A stretch of 64,000 nucleotides of DNA from Leucobacter chromiireducens subsp. chromiireducens (GCF_016758255.1 NZ_QYAD01000003.1:62001-126000); one strand, 5' to 3'; positions 42,445-52,206 are shown, numbered from the stretch's first letter. Notes: a model not told the origin generated them from the sequence alone. Translations and numbers: made by a program.

Positions 42445-44205
42445 CTACCGGAGCGGGGCGCGGTACCCGGCGGCACGAGCTGCGGCCACCGTAGAGAAGC
42501 ACTCCTCGGGGACGGTGCGGCTGTAATACGTGCTTCCCGCAACGTGGTAGATCCAGTCACTACGTCCGTGGTTTCCCTTGATGGGCGCCCACGCCGGGCA
42601 GGTGCCCGAGTACCCGGGGTTGTAGCGACTCGGGGTCTTCACCGCGCCGGTGGCGTTCGACACCTGCGCAGCGGTCGAGTACCCGCTCTGCGAGCCCGTG
42701 ACGCGCACCGAGATCCGCTTCCCGATATCGCCGCTGCCCACGGTGTAGCTCGACCCAGTCGCGCCACGAATCGCGGCCCCGTTGCGCAACCACTGCGTAC
42801 TGAGCTTCGTGCCCTTGGTCCAGGTGCCACGCTTGACGGTGAGCTTCGACCCCACCACAGCCGAACCCGAGATGGTGGGCTTCGGGCTGCTCAGCACCTT
42901 CGGGATGCTGCGCGTACCGGAGGTCTTCGCCACGGTGACGTAGCCCGACTTCTTTCCGGTGATGCGCACGGACACCTTCGCGCCGCCATCGGACTTCGTG
43001 AGCGTGTAGCTCGCCTTCGTCGCGCCGCTGATCGCCTTCCCGTTGCGCAGCCACTGGTACGACAGGGAGACGGGTCCCGGTTTCCACGCGCCCGATGAGG
43101 CCGTCAGCTTCGCCCCAACCTTCGAGGTGCCGGAGATCTTCGGCGTCGGTGCCGCGGTGAGCGTCCGGAGCACGGTGCCGGTGGCGGCGGAGGTCACTGT
43201 GCGGGTGCCGTACCCGGCAAGCGTGCCCGTGACGCTCAGGGTAATTTTCTTCCCCGCATCGGCGGAGGTGAGCTTGTAGCTCGACCCCGTTGCCTTCGGA
43301 ATCGCGGCACCGCCGCGCTTCCACTGGTATTTGAGCGCCACGCCGCCGGGCTTCCAACTGCCCACCGAACTCTTGAGGGTGGTGCCCACCACAGCGGCGC
43401 CCGAGATCTTTGGCGTCGCGGTGGTGAGGGTGCCAGCGGCCACGGCCTTGCCCACCCCAACGGAGGCTGAGGCCGGCGTGAAACCAACGAGCTGCGAGGT
43501 GACCGTGACCGTGATCTGCTTGCCGAGGTCTGCGGCGACAAGGGTGTAGCTCGCCGCGGTTGCCCCCGCGATCGCCGCACCCGCGCGCTTCCACTGGTAG
43601 CTCAGCGCCGCACCGCTCGGCACAGATGCCTGCGCGCTCACGCTGAGCTTCTGCCCCACGGTCGCGGTGCCCGAGAGCTTCAACGCGCCGGCGCGGAGCG
43701 TGCCGGGCTTCACCAGCACTGCCTCGGAGGCGACCGTGAGCGGATCGGATCCCGCACGAGATGCGGTGACGGTCAGCCGGACGCTCTTGCCTGCGTAGTC
43801 GCGAAGCAGAGGGAACGTGTCGCCGGTGGCCCCGGGGACGTCACTGCCGTCAACCTGCCATTGGAGGGCGAAGTCAAGATCCGGCGCCAGCCAGAGCCCC
43901 GGCGTGCCGCGGAGCGTCTGCTCGACCTGCGCGACGCCGGTGACGCTGGGCAGCTGCTCGGGAGCGGGGATGGGCCCGACCTCGCCGGGGTCGGTGACGC
44001 CAAGATCGGGATCGGTGTTCTCGCCGCCGGGCCCGGGCTCGACAGGAGTATCGGGACCGGGGACGAGCGTCTCCAGCGATTCGTCGAGCAGCGTGACAGT
44101 GGGGGTCGTGTCTGCACTGCGTTCATCGTCGACGGCGAACGCCGGTCCGGCGGGAACGCTGAGCACGAGGCCCGCGGTGAGCAGCACGCCGAGCAGCTTG
44201 CGCAT
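42445..44205 (-). CDS. Secreted protein with bacterial Ig-like repeats and C-terminal Cys motif
   Basis: A 586-residue exported protein: signal peptide ending PAFA, an acidic Pro/Gly region (~25-85), then about five repeats of ~85 residues with the pattern P-xISG-xxxVGxxLxxxxGxW and YQWxRxGxxIxGATxxSY, an Ig-like beta-sandwich fold. The end, CPAWAPIKGN...IYHVAGSTYYSRTVPEECFST, resembles small metal- or sugar-associated modules sometimes called sunset domains. Probably a surface adhesin or wall spacer; the ligand is unknown. AGGGGGA precedes the ATG; TACAAT (44243-44238, minus strand) is a possible -10. Confidence 0.75.
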   Translation of the reverse strand: MRKLLGVLLTAGLVLSVPAGPAFAVDDERSADTTPTVTLLDESLETLVPGPDTPVEPGPGGENTDPDLGVTDPGEVGPIPAPEQLPSVTGVAQVEQTLRGTPGLWLAPDLDFALQWQVDGSDVPGATGDTFPLLRDYAGKSVRLTVTASRAGSDPLTVASEAVLVKPGTLRAGALKLSGTATVGQKLSVSAQASVPSGAALSYQWKRAGAAIAGATAASYTLVAADLGKQITVTVTSQLVGFTPASASVGVGKAVAAGTLTTATPKISGAAVVGTTLKSSVGSWKPGGVALKYQWKRGGAAIPKATGSSYKLTSADAGKKITLSVTGTLAGYGTRTVTSAATGTVLRTLTAAPTPKISGTSKVGAKLTASSGAWKPGPVSLSYQWLRNGKAISGATKASYTLTKSDGGAKVSVRITGKKSGYVTVAKTSGTRSIPKVLSSPKPTISGSAVVGSKLTVKRGTWTKGTKLSTQWLRNGAAIRGATGSSYTVGSGDIGKRISVRVTGSQSGYSTAAQVSNATGAVKTPSRYNPGYSGTCPAWAPIKGNHGRSDWIYHVAGSTYYSRTVPEECFSTVAAARAAGYRAPLR

Positions 44206-44281
44206 GAAATCCCCCTAAATTTTTACAGAGACTTCACATTGTAATCGCAAAGTTCATGCGCGGGTGAGACGGGAACCCCGC

Positions 44282-45259
44282 TTAGCGCTCCTCGAGCTTC
44301 GACAGCTGGTCCACCGCAACCATCACGTCGACGGGCACGCCGGTGTCGCGCAGCACCTCACGCGTCGAGCGCGGCGCCGTGCGCCAGCCATCGCGCCACC
44401 CGCGACGCAGGCAATCGCGCAGCTGCGCGCGATCCCCCGACGCACGGAACGTGCGGAACCAGCGGCGGGCCGTCGCCGCCGAGTAGAGCAGCTTCTCCCA
44501 CCCCGCAAGCGCGCGGCTCGTGCGGAACACCCAGAGCTTGTTGCGCACCTCGAAGTAAAAACGCGCGCCCGGATCCTGATCACTCGAGCCTCGCTTCACC
44601 GTCTTGTGCGTGACCACCGAGCCCGGCACGTAGAGCCCGCGAGCGCCGCGCAGTAGCCGCGCGGAGTACTCAAAGTCGTCGTTCCACAGGAAGTAGTCGG
44701 CGATCGGCAGCCCGAGGTCGCGCACGCGGTCAGCACGAAGGAACGCGGACACGAACGAGATGGAGCGGATCTCCATGGCCCCGGCAGCGGCAGCGCGGGA
44801 TCGCTCAGTCTGGTCAGCCCGAATCTTTGCCTTCGGCGTGTTCATGGGGTGGTCTTCCCCGTCGGTCCAGACCACGCGCGACCCCATTACAGCGAGGTCG
44901 TCTTGCCCGGAGGCGAGGTACCGCTGATGCGCATCGAGCGCGCCGGCGAGCGCATCGGGACCAGGCACGGTGTCGTCGTCCATCACCCACACCCAGTCGA
45001 TGCACTCCTCGGCGACAGCGGCAGCGATGCCGGTCGCGAAACCGCCGGCCCCACCCGTGTTCTCCGTGAGGCGGATCAGGCGCCCGCGCTCGCCCCAGTG
45101 CTCAAGCATCTCGGCGGCAACGGCGGCGGAGTCGTCATCAGACGCGTTGTCCACCACGACCAGGCGGTCGACGGGTCGGCTCTGCGCGGCGAGGGCGGCA
45201 AGGGATTCCCGCAGCAGCTCGCGCCGGTTGTAGGCCACCAGAACGGCGGTCACGCGCAT
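44282..45259 (-). CDS. GlfT1-like glycosyltransferase family 2
   Basis: A 325-residue GT-A enzyme. VLVAYNRRELLRESLAAL, DNASDDDS, the NTGGAGGFATGI segment and VWVMDDDTVPG follow the pattern of GlfT1 galactofuranosyltransferases that start galactan chains. FLWNDDFEYSARL holds the catalytic acidic residues. With the GlfT2-like enzyme at 8408 it could complete galactan assembly; rhamnose transfer is an alternative. AAAGGGG lies about nine bases before the ATG and a TAGACT (45303-45298, minus strand) is a likely -10. Confidence 0.82.
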   Translation of the reverse strand: MRVTAVLVAYNRRELLRESLAALAAQSRPVDRLVVVDNASDDDSAAVAAEMLEHWGERGRLIRLTENTGGAGGFATGIAAAVAEECIDWVWVMDDDTVPGPDALAGALDAHQRYLASGQDDLAVMGSRVVWTDGEDHPMNTPKAKIRADQTERSRAAAAGAMEIRSISFVSAFLRADRVRDLGLPIADYFLWNDDFEYSARLLRGARGLYVPGSVVTHKTVKRGSSDQDPGARFYFEVRNKLWVFRTSRALAGWEKLLYSAATARRWFRTFRASGDRAQLRDCLRRGWRDGWRTAPRSTREVLRDTGVPVDVMVAVDQLSKLEER

Positions 45260-45319
45260 GCGCTCACACCCCTTTCGACTCGTGTTGGGCCTCGGACAGT
45301 CTAGACGGCACCACCGACA

Positions 45320-45353
45320 CCCCGGCCGCGCACGCTCAGCGGCGCAGCCGGGG
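45320..45353 (-). terminator. Hairpin after the LCP gene
   Basis: Arms CCCCGGC/GCCGGGG, extended by GCGC/GCGC across a one-base mismatch, 11 bases after the LCP stop codon. Confidence 0.45.
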
Positions 45354-45364
45354 CATCGCTCGCG

Positions 45365-46753
45365 CTACTCCTCGGGAGCTGGTGAGGCCTCGGCAATGCC
45401 CTGCGCCACCAGTTGCCGGATCACGTCGAAGTCCGGGTAGTCCGGATCCACCTCCGGCGGCACCAGCTCAACGTTCAGCGGCTTGTGCGCGCTCGCCTTC
45501 GTTGCGAGATCGAGGAAACGACCGAGCATCGACTCGGGCAGATCCGTCTCCACGAGCTGCGTGCCCGCGGCGGCGATCTTCTGGAAGTTGAGCAGCACAT
45601 TGCTCGGGTTCATCTGGTCGAGGATGGCGGCCTGCAGCTCGCGCTGGCGCTCCATGCGGTCGTAGTCGCCACGATCCGAGCCATAGCGGGATCGCGCGTA
45701 CCACTGCGCGGTGTAGCCGTTCATCTTCTGCAGACCGGGCTCGATGTAGCCGTCAACATTGTTGCCGTACTGGTCGCCACCGATGGGCAGTCGCTCCTCG
45801 ACGTTGATCGTCACGCCGCCGAGCGCATCGATGATGCTCTCGAACGCATCCATGTTGAGGAGCACGTAGAACTGCACCTCGAGCCCCGTTGTCGCGGTGA
45901 CCGCGTCCTTTGTCGCCTCGATGCCGGGCGACGACCCCTTCGCCTTCGCGTTCGGGTACAGCTCGGGCTGGAACAGCTCAACCTCGGCGTAGAGCCCGTT
46001 GAGGATGCATCGGCCCACCTCGCAGCCACCCCAGTCGCCGTACGCATTCGGTGCGACACCGAAGCCGTTCGGGTGGATGTCGTACATGGGCGAGTCCTCG
46101 GGGAACGGCACCCCAGACAGCTCGCGCGGGATCCCGATAATCGCCGATTGCCCGGTCTTCGCGTCGATACTCACGAGCGAGATGCTGTCGGGGCGCAATC
46201 CCTCACGATCGGCGCCCGCGTCGGTGCCGAGCAGCAGGATGTTGTAGCGACCATCGACCGGCTCCACCGCCGGGGCACCGCTGAACAGCCCGGAGAGCAG
46301 CTCGCGGCCCGCGTTGATCGTCGTCGCGGTCCACGCCGCCCCCGCGGAGGGCACCACGGTGAGCAGCACGGAGAGGATCGCGATCGGCACGCGCCACCCC
46401 CGATGCGTCTTCACGAGGCGCGTGAGGCGCAGCGTGTCGAAGCCGAGTACCAGCCAGAGCACCGCGTAGAACACCAGCAGGATCTGCAGCACGAGCAGCA
46501 CCATGCTGTTCGCAAAGAACGACAGGGTGGCCACCCGCGCGAAGAGCAGGCCGCCGAGCGCCGCAAGCACACCGACGATGAGCAGCGAGGTCGCCACCGC
46601 CCCGAAACGGCCAAGCTTCCGGTTGCCGGCGAGCAACTGGGCGCTCCCCGGGAACAGGAACCCGATCAGCACGAGCCACCGCGCCCGCTTCGTCATGAGC
46701 GGTGCGGACTCGGTATCCGGGTAGCGCAGCGGCCGCTCGAGATCGAGCGTCAT
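45365..46753 (-). CDS. LytR-CpsA-Psr (LCP) family wall glycopolymer ligase
   Basis: A 462-residue membrane protein that transfers lipid-linked glycopolymers onto peptidoglycan. About four N-terminal membrane helices (from ~25 to ~150) precede the extracytoplasmic LCP domain, which starts NILLLGTDAGADREGLRPDS, with the usual Arg/Asp pair, and has IGIPREL and the ARSRYGSDRGDYDRMERQRE segment. I set the start at ATG 46753, overlapping the galE stop by four bases (ATGA), so the two are coupled. This links UDP-galactose supply to polymer attachment. Confidence 0.92.
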   Translation of the reverse strand: MTLDLERPLRYPDTESAPLMTKRARWLVLIGFLFPGSAQLLAGNRKLGRFGAVATSLLIVGVLAALGGLLFARVATLSFFANSMVLLVLQILLVFYAVLWLVLGFDTLRLTRLVKTHRGWRVPIAILSVLLTVVPSAGAAWTATTINAGRELLSGLFSGAPAVEPVDGRYNILLLGTDAGADREGLRPDSISLVSIDAKTGQSAIIGIPRELSGVPFPEDSPMYDIHPNGFGVAPNAYGDWGGCEVGRCILNGLYAEVELFQPELYPNAKAKGSSPGIEATKDAVTATTGLEVQFYVLLNMDAFESIIDALGGVTINVEERLPIGGDQYGNNVDGYIEPGLQKMNGYTAQWYARSRYGSDRGDYDRMERQRELQAAILDQMNPSNVLLNFQKIAAAGTQLVETDLPESMLGRFLDLATKASAHKPLNVELVPPEVDPDYPDFDVIRQLVAQGIAEASPAPEE

Positions 46754-47763
46754 GCGGTGTAACCGCCCGGGTTTGCAGACTGCCACGCCCACGAGTCGCG
46801 GCACGCCTCAGCGAGCGTGCGGGTGGTGCGCCAGTCGAGCTCCTCGTTCGCTCGCGCGGGATCGGCCACGACCTCTGCCACATCGCCCGCGCGCGGCGGC
46901 GCGACCACGTAGGGAACGGGGCGGTTCGACGCCTCCTCGAAGGCGCGCACCACCTCCAGCACGCTTGAGCCGGTGCCCGAGCCCAGGTTGTAGGTGCGTA
47001 CACCGGCCGCGCCCTGCTCGAGCGCGGCGACGTGCCCCTCGGCGAGATCCATCACATGGATGTAGTCGCGCACGCCGGTGCCGTCTGGGGTGTTGTAGGT
47101 GTCACCAAAGACGCTGAGCTGCGCGCGCTTGCCGACAGCCACCTGTGCGATGAACGGCATCAGGTTGTTCGGGATCCCGGCCGGGTCCTCGCCGATCCGC
47201 CCCGAGGGGTGCGCGCCCACCGGATTGAAGTAGCGCAGCAGCACCGCGCTCAGCTCGGGCCAGGCGTGCTGCGCGTCGCGGATGATCTGCTCGTTCATGA
47301 ACTTCGACCAGCCGTACGGGTTCGTGAGCCCCACGCCGGCGCGCTGCGCCTCGTCGATCGGCGACACCTCGGGGTCCCCGTAGACGGTCGCGGACGAGCT
47401 GAACACGAGGTTCGCGACCCCGCGCTCGCGCATGAGGTCGAGGAGCGTCAGCGTCGAATCAATGTTCACCCGGTAGTAGCGCGTCGGCTCGGCAACCGAC
47501 TCACCCACGGCTTTCAGGCCCGCGAAGTGAATTACCGCGTCGAACTCCACCCCGTCGAGCGCGGCGGCGGTGGCGACGCGGTCGGCGAGGTCAGCCTCAA
47601 TGACGGGAATGGTCGCTCCGGTGAGCTGCTCCACACGCCGCACCGCCTCGGGGCTGCTGTTCGAGAAGTCATCGAGCACGATCGCGTCGTGGCCGCGCTC
47701 AGTGAGAACCAGGGCAGTGTGCGAGCCGATGTACCCGGCGCCACCTGTCAGCAATACACGCAT
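46750..47763 (-). CDS. galE: UDP-glucose 4-epimerase
   Basis: Makes UDP-galactose, the precursor of UDP-Galf. A 337-residue SDR enzyme with GGAGYIGSHT (NAD binding), SSSATVYG, the YGWSK catalytic Tyr-Lys pair and RYFNPVGAH. The ATG at 47763 begins the conserved MRVLLTGGAG; a longer open frame to 48009 is rejected because it adds a basic low-complexity stretch outside the fold. TACGCT seven bases before the ATG and no ribosome site point to a leaderless transcript shared with the LCP gene. Confidence 0.94.
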   Translation of the reverse strand: MRVLLTGGAGYIGSHTALVLTERGHDAIVLDDFSNSSPEAVRRVEQLTGATIPVIEADLADRVATAAALDGVEFDAVIHFAGLKAVGESVAEPTRYYRVNIDSTLTLLDLMRERGVANLVFSSSATVYGDPEVSPIDEAQRAGVGLTNPYGWSKFMNEQIIRDAQHAWPELSAVLLRYFNPVGAHPSGRIGEDPAGIPNNLMPFIAQVAVGKRAQLSVFGDTYNTPDGTGVRDYIHVMDLAEGHVAALEQGAAGVRTYNLGSGTGSSVLEVVRAFEEASNRPVPYVVAPPRAGDVAEVVADPARANEELDWRTTRTLAEACRDSWAWQSANPGGYTA

Positions 47764-47770
47764 GCGAACT

Positions 47771-47776
47771 AGCGTA
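47771..47776 (-). promoter_or_regulatory. Candidate -10 of galE, leaderless
   Basis: TACGCT on the minus strand, seven bases before ATG 47763. Confidence 0.4.
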
Positions 47777-47999
47777 CTTTGCCTGGCCGTGTGCTTCCCG
47801 GCAGCACGCGCCGAAGCGGGAAAACGCCCAATCCTGAACAGATTCGCACACTGACCGAATGGTCGCTTGGCGAAAGTGTTGCGATTCGGTCTCGCTCGCG
47901 CGCGGCGGGGCCTGCTCGGAGCGGTTTCACGAGGCCGCACTCCGTAGAATGTGAACATCAGATTTATGCGACCTGACTTGGGTAGAAAGGGGATCGGGC

Positions 48000-49118
48000 G
48001 TGGCAACACTGACCCTCATCGCGGATCCGTTCCCCGATTGGGAGGCCGAGGCTCAGGCCGCCGCCGCTCGCGACCTCGCCGTAGCGATCGCCGAGACCGC
48101 ACCCCGCAGCTGCAGCGCGCGCTACCTCGTCTCGCGCGGCGCAGCGAACCCGCAGTTCACCTCTCCGCTCATCCGCACGGAGCAGCTGCCCATGCGCGCG
48201 GGCATGCTCCCCTTCGCTTGGCAGAACGGTGCCACGGCGCGCCCCCTCGACGGCGAGTTCGTGCACGCGCTCACCCCGCTTGTGCCGCTCCGCTCACGCG
48301 GCGATGACGATGGCTCGCAGACCTCGGTGACTATCTCGCACGCGCTCGCGTGGGAGGCGCCCGCCCTGCTCGGCAACACGCAGGCACGCCTCTACCGCGC
48401 CTTTGCGCGACGCGCAGTGCGGCACGCTGACGTGATCCTCACGCCCACGCACGCAACCGCCCGAGTCCTACAGGAGAACTACGGCACCGATCTTCCCATC
48501 CAGGTGCTGCAGCCGGCGCCGCCGCGCGAGTACCTCGCGGGAACGGATGCTGCAGAGCGTCGCGCAGCACTTGAGCTGCCGCCCCGTTACGCGCTCACGA
48601 CCGCAGCCCCCGGCGAGTATGGCCGCCTCGAGTGGCTGCTCGACGCGATGCGCGCCGACCCCGCGCTTGGCTCGCTCGTGGTGATCGCCAGCCTCGATCC
48701 CACTCCCCCGAGCCGCGACAAGAGCGGCGCGGATCCGGTCGCGGCAGCGATCCCGAGCGAACTGCAGCATCGCGTGCACATCGTGCAGCCGCGCGAACTC
48801 GCCGACATCGGTGCGGTGATCGCTGGCACCGACGCGCTGCTCATGCCGCAGGCCTTCGCGGGCACGGGGTATCTCACCATCGCCGCGCTGAGCGCTTCGG
48901 TGCCGGTATTGCACGCGGGTCACGCGGCCACGGCGGAGCTGGTACTCGACGCCGGGGTTGCCGCCGAAACGGCGAAGGAGTTCGCCGCAGAGTGCAGTCG
49001 CCTCATTCGGGATCCCGAGGCGATCGCGAAGCTTGCCGTGCTCGCGGGCGATCGCGGCCGCGGCTTCAGCTGGAACGGCGCAGCCTGGCAGCTGTGGGAG
49101 ACGCACGCGAACCTGTAG
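48000..49118 (+). CDS. Glycosyltransferase, GT-B fold, GT4-like
   Basis: A 372-residue protein with GT4 topology: a first domain ending with ADVILTPTHATARVLQENYG, then a donor-type domain with AGTDALLMPQAFAGTGYLTIAAL, although the usual E-x7-E motif is weakened because Gly-Thr-Gly stands where Glu is expected. It may be a divergent mannosyltransferase or an inactive relative. GTG start at 48000 is supported by AAAGGGG about nine bases upstream. It begins 236 bases from divergent galE; that gap shows no clear feature besides a TAGAAT at 47945-47950. Confidence 0.7.
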   Translation: MATLTLIADPFPDWEAEAQAAAARDLAVAIAETAPRSCSARYLVSRGAANPQFTSPLIRTEQLPMRAGMLPFAWQNGATARPLDGEFVHALTPLVPLRSRGDDDGSQTSVTISHALAWEAPALLGNTQARLYRAFARRAVRHADVILTPTHATARVLQENYGTDLPIQVLQPAPPREYLAGTDAAERRAALELPPRYALTTAAPGEYGRLEWLLDAMRADPALGSLVVIASLDPTPPSRDKSGADPVAAAIPSELQHRVHIVQPRELADIGAVIAGTDALLMPQAFAGTGYLTIAALSASVPVLHAGHAATAELVLDAGVAAETAKEFAAECSRLIRDPEAIAKLAVLAGDRGRGFSWNGAAWQLWETHANL

Positions 49119-49139
49119 TTCGCGCCGCCTCCCGCGGGC

Positions 49140-49673
49140 TTAGCGGCCGCCGTCCGCCTCGGCGTCAGCGTCCACACGCGCCTGCAGCGCAGCATTCTTG
49201 AGCTCCACCATGTCGGTGAGGCTCTGTGCGTACTCGGCAAGCTGCTCCGACAGATCGGGATCGCTCGCGCCGAGGATACGCGCCGCGAGGATGCCCGCGT
49301 TCTTCGCGCCACCGATCGACACGGTGGCCACGGGGATGCCGCCCGGCATCTGCACAATGGAGAGCAGCGAGTCCATGCCGTCGAGCATGGCGAGCGGCAC
49401 CGGCACGCCGATCACGGGGAGCGTGGTCATCGAGGCGACCATGCCGGGCAGGTGGGCCGCGCCGCCCGCACCCGCGATGATCACGCGGATGCCGCGCTCT
49501 GCCGCGCCGCGCGCGTAGTCGACCATCTTGTCAGGCGTGCGGTGTGCGCTCACCACCTCGACCTCGTGCGGAATGCCGAAGTCGCGCAGCACCTGCACGG
49601 CGTCGCCCATCACGGAGAAGTCGGAATCGGAACCCATGATGACGCCGACGAGGGGCGTTGCGCTACGTGCCAT
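49140..49673 (-). CDS. purE: N5-carboxyaminoimidazole ribonucleotide mutase
   Basis: Catalyses the PurE step of purine synthesis, moving the carboxyl group from N5-CAIR to CAIR. The 177-residue protein contains [13 protein letters not shown], the [11 protein letters not shown] active-site segment and [11 protein letters not shown]. Located 38 bases downstream of purK on the same strand. TACGAT six bases before the ATG (49680-49685) may give an additional leaderless transcript. Confidence 0.96.
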   Translation of the reverse strand: MARSATPLVGVIMGSDSDFSVMGDAVQVLRDFGIPHEVEVVSAHRTPDKMVDYARGAAERGIRVIIAGAGGAAHLPGMVASMTTLPVIGVPVPLAMLDGMDSLLSIVQMPGGIPVATVSIGGAKNAGILAARILGASDPDLSEQLAEYAQSLTDMVELKNAALQARVDADAEADGGR

Positions 49674-49711
49674 GCCCCAATCGTACCGCGCGGGGTGTGG
49701 CGGTCGCGGGC

Positions 49712-50860
49712 CTAGTCGAACGCTGCGGCGGCGGCCTTCGCGGCGGCGCGCACCTCGGTCATGTCGTCGCCGACCACGGTGACGTGACCCACCTTGCGGC
49801 CGGGTCGCGGCTGCTTATCGTAGCTGTGGATCTTGGCGCCTGGGTGGGCAGCAAGCGCGGCCGCGTACCGCACGGGCATCGGCCCTTCAGCGGGGCCGCC
49901 GAGCACGTTCACCATCACCGCGGCGGGCGCGGTCATGCGGGTGTCGCCGAGCGGCAGGTCTGCGACCGCGCGCAGGTGCTGCTCGAACTGGCTCGTCACC
50001 GAGCCCTCGATTGAGAAGTGGCCTGAGTTGTGCGGGCGCATCGCGAGCTCGTTGACCAGCACGCGGCCGTCGCGGGTCTCAAACATTTCGACAGCGAGGA
50101 CACCGGTCACCGCAACGCCCTCGGCAACAACCGCACCGATGCGCGCGGCTTCGTCGAGCGTTGCCGGGTTTGCCACGGGAGCCGGGGCGAGCACCTCTGC
50201 GCAGACGCCATCGCGCTGAATGGTCTCGACCACGGGCCAGGTGCGAGTCTCGCCGCTGGGGCGCCGGGCGACGAGCTGCGAGAGCTCACGTGTGAAGTCG
50301 ACGAGCTCTTCGACGAGCAGGTGGCCGCCATGGCCGTCCTCGTCAAGTGCGGTGAACCAGTCGCGCACCTCGGCGGCGTCAGCGACGACGCGCACGCCCT
50401 TGCCGTCGTAGCCGCCGCGGGCGGTCTTCACCACGGCACGGCCACCGTTCGCCGCAATGAATTCCTGCAGCTCGGCCTCGTTCGACACGGCAGCCCAGGC
50501 CGGGATCGGCACGCCGAGCTCGGCGAGCTTCTCCCGCATCACGATCTTGTCCTGCGCGAACTGCAGCGATGCGGGGCGCGGGTGCACGGCCACGCCGCGG
50601 CGTTCAAGCTCCTCGAGAATCTCCTGCGGCACGTGCTCGTGATCAAAGGTGATCACGTCGACGGTGTCGGCGAACGCGTACACCGTCTCGGGGTCGCGGT
50701 AGTCGCCCACCATGTCGGCGGCGCGCTCGGCGCTCGAGCCCTCGTTCTCGGCGAGCACGCTGATGCGCAGCCCGAGGTGAATCGCCGGTGGCACCATCAT
50801 GCGGGCGAGCTGCCCGCCGCCGATGACGCCGATGCGGATGCTGCCGGTCTCAAGTCCCAT
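49712..50860 (-). CDS. purK: N5-carboxyaminoimidazole ribonucleotide synthase
   Basis: ATP-grasp enzyme making N5-CAIR from AIR and bicarbonate. The 382-residue protein has [13 protein letters not shown] at the N-terminus, [12 protein letters not shown] in the ATP-grasp loop and [13 protein letters not shown] near the active site. I chose ATG 50860, since a start at 50914 only adds a low-complexity extension. It precedes purE, the usual pair. Confidence 0.95.
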   Translation of the reverse strand: MGLETGSIRIGVIGGGQLARMMVPPAIHLGLRISVLAENEGSSAERAADMVGDYRDPETVYAFADTVDVITFDHEHVPQEILEELERRGVAVHPRPASLQFAQDKIVMREKLAELGVPIPAWAAVSNEAELQEFIAANGGRAVVKTARGGYDGKGVRVVADAAEVRDWFTALDEDGHGGHLLVEELVDFTRELSQLVARRPSGETRTWPVVETIQRDGVCAEVLAPAPVANPATLDEAARIGAVVAEGVAVTGVLAVEMFETRDGRVLVNELAMRPHNSGHFSIEGSVTSQFEQHLRAVADLPLGDTRMTAPAAVMVNVLGGPAEGPMPVRYAAALAAHPGAKIHSYDKQPRPGRKVGHVTVVGDDMTEVRAAAKAAAAAFD

Positions 50861-50936
50861 GCCTCTATTCTGCCGTACCCGCGCGCTGCCTGCCGCCACC
50901 CGCCCCGCCCCCACTTCTCTCCCTCCCTTCTCCCCG

Positions 50937-51005
50937 GATCGGGGTCACTTGGGCAGGGTGTTGCGACCGTCGCCTGCGCGACACCCTGCCGAAGTGACCC
51001 CGATT
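50937..51005. repeat. Palindromic intergenic repeat, copy 1
   Basis: Arms 50938-50965 and 50977-51004 (28 bases, two mismatches) around an 11-base loop. The left arm is identical over 28 bases to the left arm of the copy at 52107-52177. Lies between the DUF559-type gene and purK, where it could also act as terminator. Confidence 0.8.
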
Positions 51006-51048
51006 CTGGGGGCAACGGGAGGCTCGGCGGGTTCAGGGTTGCGAGGCG

Positions 51049-51966
51049 TCACCGGGCGGCGCGCTCGAGGGCACCCGTGAGGCGCTGAAGAAAGGCGCGG
51101 GGCGACCGCAGCGTCTCGGCGGTCACCCTGAGCACCTGCCACCCGGCACCCTGGATGCGTTCAATTCGATCCAAATCTCGCCGCATCTGCGCCGCACTTT
51201 GAAAGTGGTACGCGCCCTCGTACTCGATTGCCACCCGCCGCCGGGGATACCCAAGGTCCGAGTGGAAGACGGTCGACCCAGCCTGGATGCGGCAGTTCAC
51301 GCGTGGCTCTGGAAACCCCGCCGCCACGATGAGAAGCCGCAGTTCAGTCTCGGGTGGCGAGTCCACGGGCGCCCGCAAGAGTGGAAGCGCTGCTCGTCTG
51401 AGCGGGGCACCGGTGCTCCCACGGTGTCGCCGCATTGCCGCTGCCAGCGCTGTGGGCGTTGAGAGCGGGCGCGTTCGGCCGCCCGCCGTGCGCGATCCCG
51501 AAATGAGAAAGTCGCCCGCCGCGACCAAACCAGTCAAGGGCACGACTGCGGCGAGCTGGCACCACACGTCTTCGGCCGACGGAACCGTGAGTCCCGCGAC
51601 ACTCGCCCAGCGCAGCGCACCACTCCGCACGCGATGCCCCTGAATGTTCGGCCTTCTGGGGGCCCGCAACGGCGAGAACGAGCCAACCTCCACGCGGCCG
51701 TGCGGTAGTGCGGGCGCCGGGATGCCCCAGAGGAGCGCGGCAGACCGCCGCGAGATGAAGAACTCCTTCGAGAGCGCCTGCCCCACCGCGACTGCCTGGT
51801 CTCGCGGGCTATCGGAATCGTACGCCGCGTCTGGGTGGAGCACCACCCCGCGCCCGACCCGCCTCATGTCCGCTGACCTGAAGCGCCCGCGGGACACCCC
51901 GCCCGCGCGTAGCTCTGCCACCTGATACGCCTCATGCGGGGCAACGATAGGGGTGCGCGCGGTCAT
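51049..51966 (-). CDS. DUF559/VSR-like endonuclease-domain protein
   Basis: A 305-residue protein. Residues ~10-60 look like the N-terminal wHTH-like segment of AbiEi-type proteins (HEAYQVAELRAGGVSRGRF); the C-terminus (~215-300) has ETELRLLIVAAGFPEP, DLGYPRRRVAIEYEG (acidic D...EYEG nuclease core) and VLRVTAETL, as in DUF559/very-short-patch-repair-like nucleases. Common as a solitary gene in Microbacteriaceae; its role is unproven and defence is one possibility. A longer open frame to 52221 crosses the repeat at 52107 and is rejected. No clear ribosome site precedes ATG 51966. Confidence 0.7.
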   Translation of the reverse strand: MTARTPIVAPHEAYQVAELRAGGVSRGRFRSADMRRVGRGVVLHPDAAYDSDSPRDQAVAVGQALSKEFFISRRSAALLWGIPAPALPHGRVEVGSFSPLRAPRRPNIQGHRVRSGALRWASVAGLTVPSAEDVWCQLAAVVPLTGLVAAGDFLISGSRTAGGRTRPLSTPTALAAAMRRHRGSTGAPLRRAALPLLRAPVDSPPETELRLLIVAAGFPEPRVNCRIQAGSTVFHSDLGYPRRRVAIEYEGAYHFQSAAQMRRDLDRIERIQGAGWQVLRVTAETLRSPRAFLQRLTGALERAAR

Positions 51967-52106
51967 GCGGCCGAGCGTCTCATTACACCGCGGCACTGGG
52001 CGGACGAAGCTTCTTCGCCCCCACAAATCCGCAGGCCAGGGCGCTTCAGCCCCGCTGTGAGCGACTCCCTTCACGCCGCCTTCCCCCATCAGCCCGCCCT
52101 CCCGCT

Positions 52107-52177
52107 GAATCGGGGTCACTTGGGCAGGGTGTTGCGCACGGCACACATGCGACACCCTGCCCAAGTGACCTCGATTC
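52107..52177. repeat. Palindromic intergenic repeat, copy 2
   Basis: Arms begin GAATCGGGG at 52107 and end at 52177 with CGATTC; about 30 paired positions with few mismatches around a central loop. Its left arm matches copy 1 exactly over 28 bases while the loops differ. Together the copies flank the DUF559-type gene. It lies in the 364-base gap 51967-52330, whose other content is the MarR-type operator and promoter. Confidence 0.8.
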
Positions 52178-52206
52178 GGCCGAGCGCGGGAGGGCCGGCG
52201 GATGTA

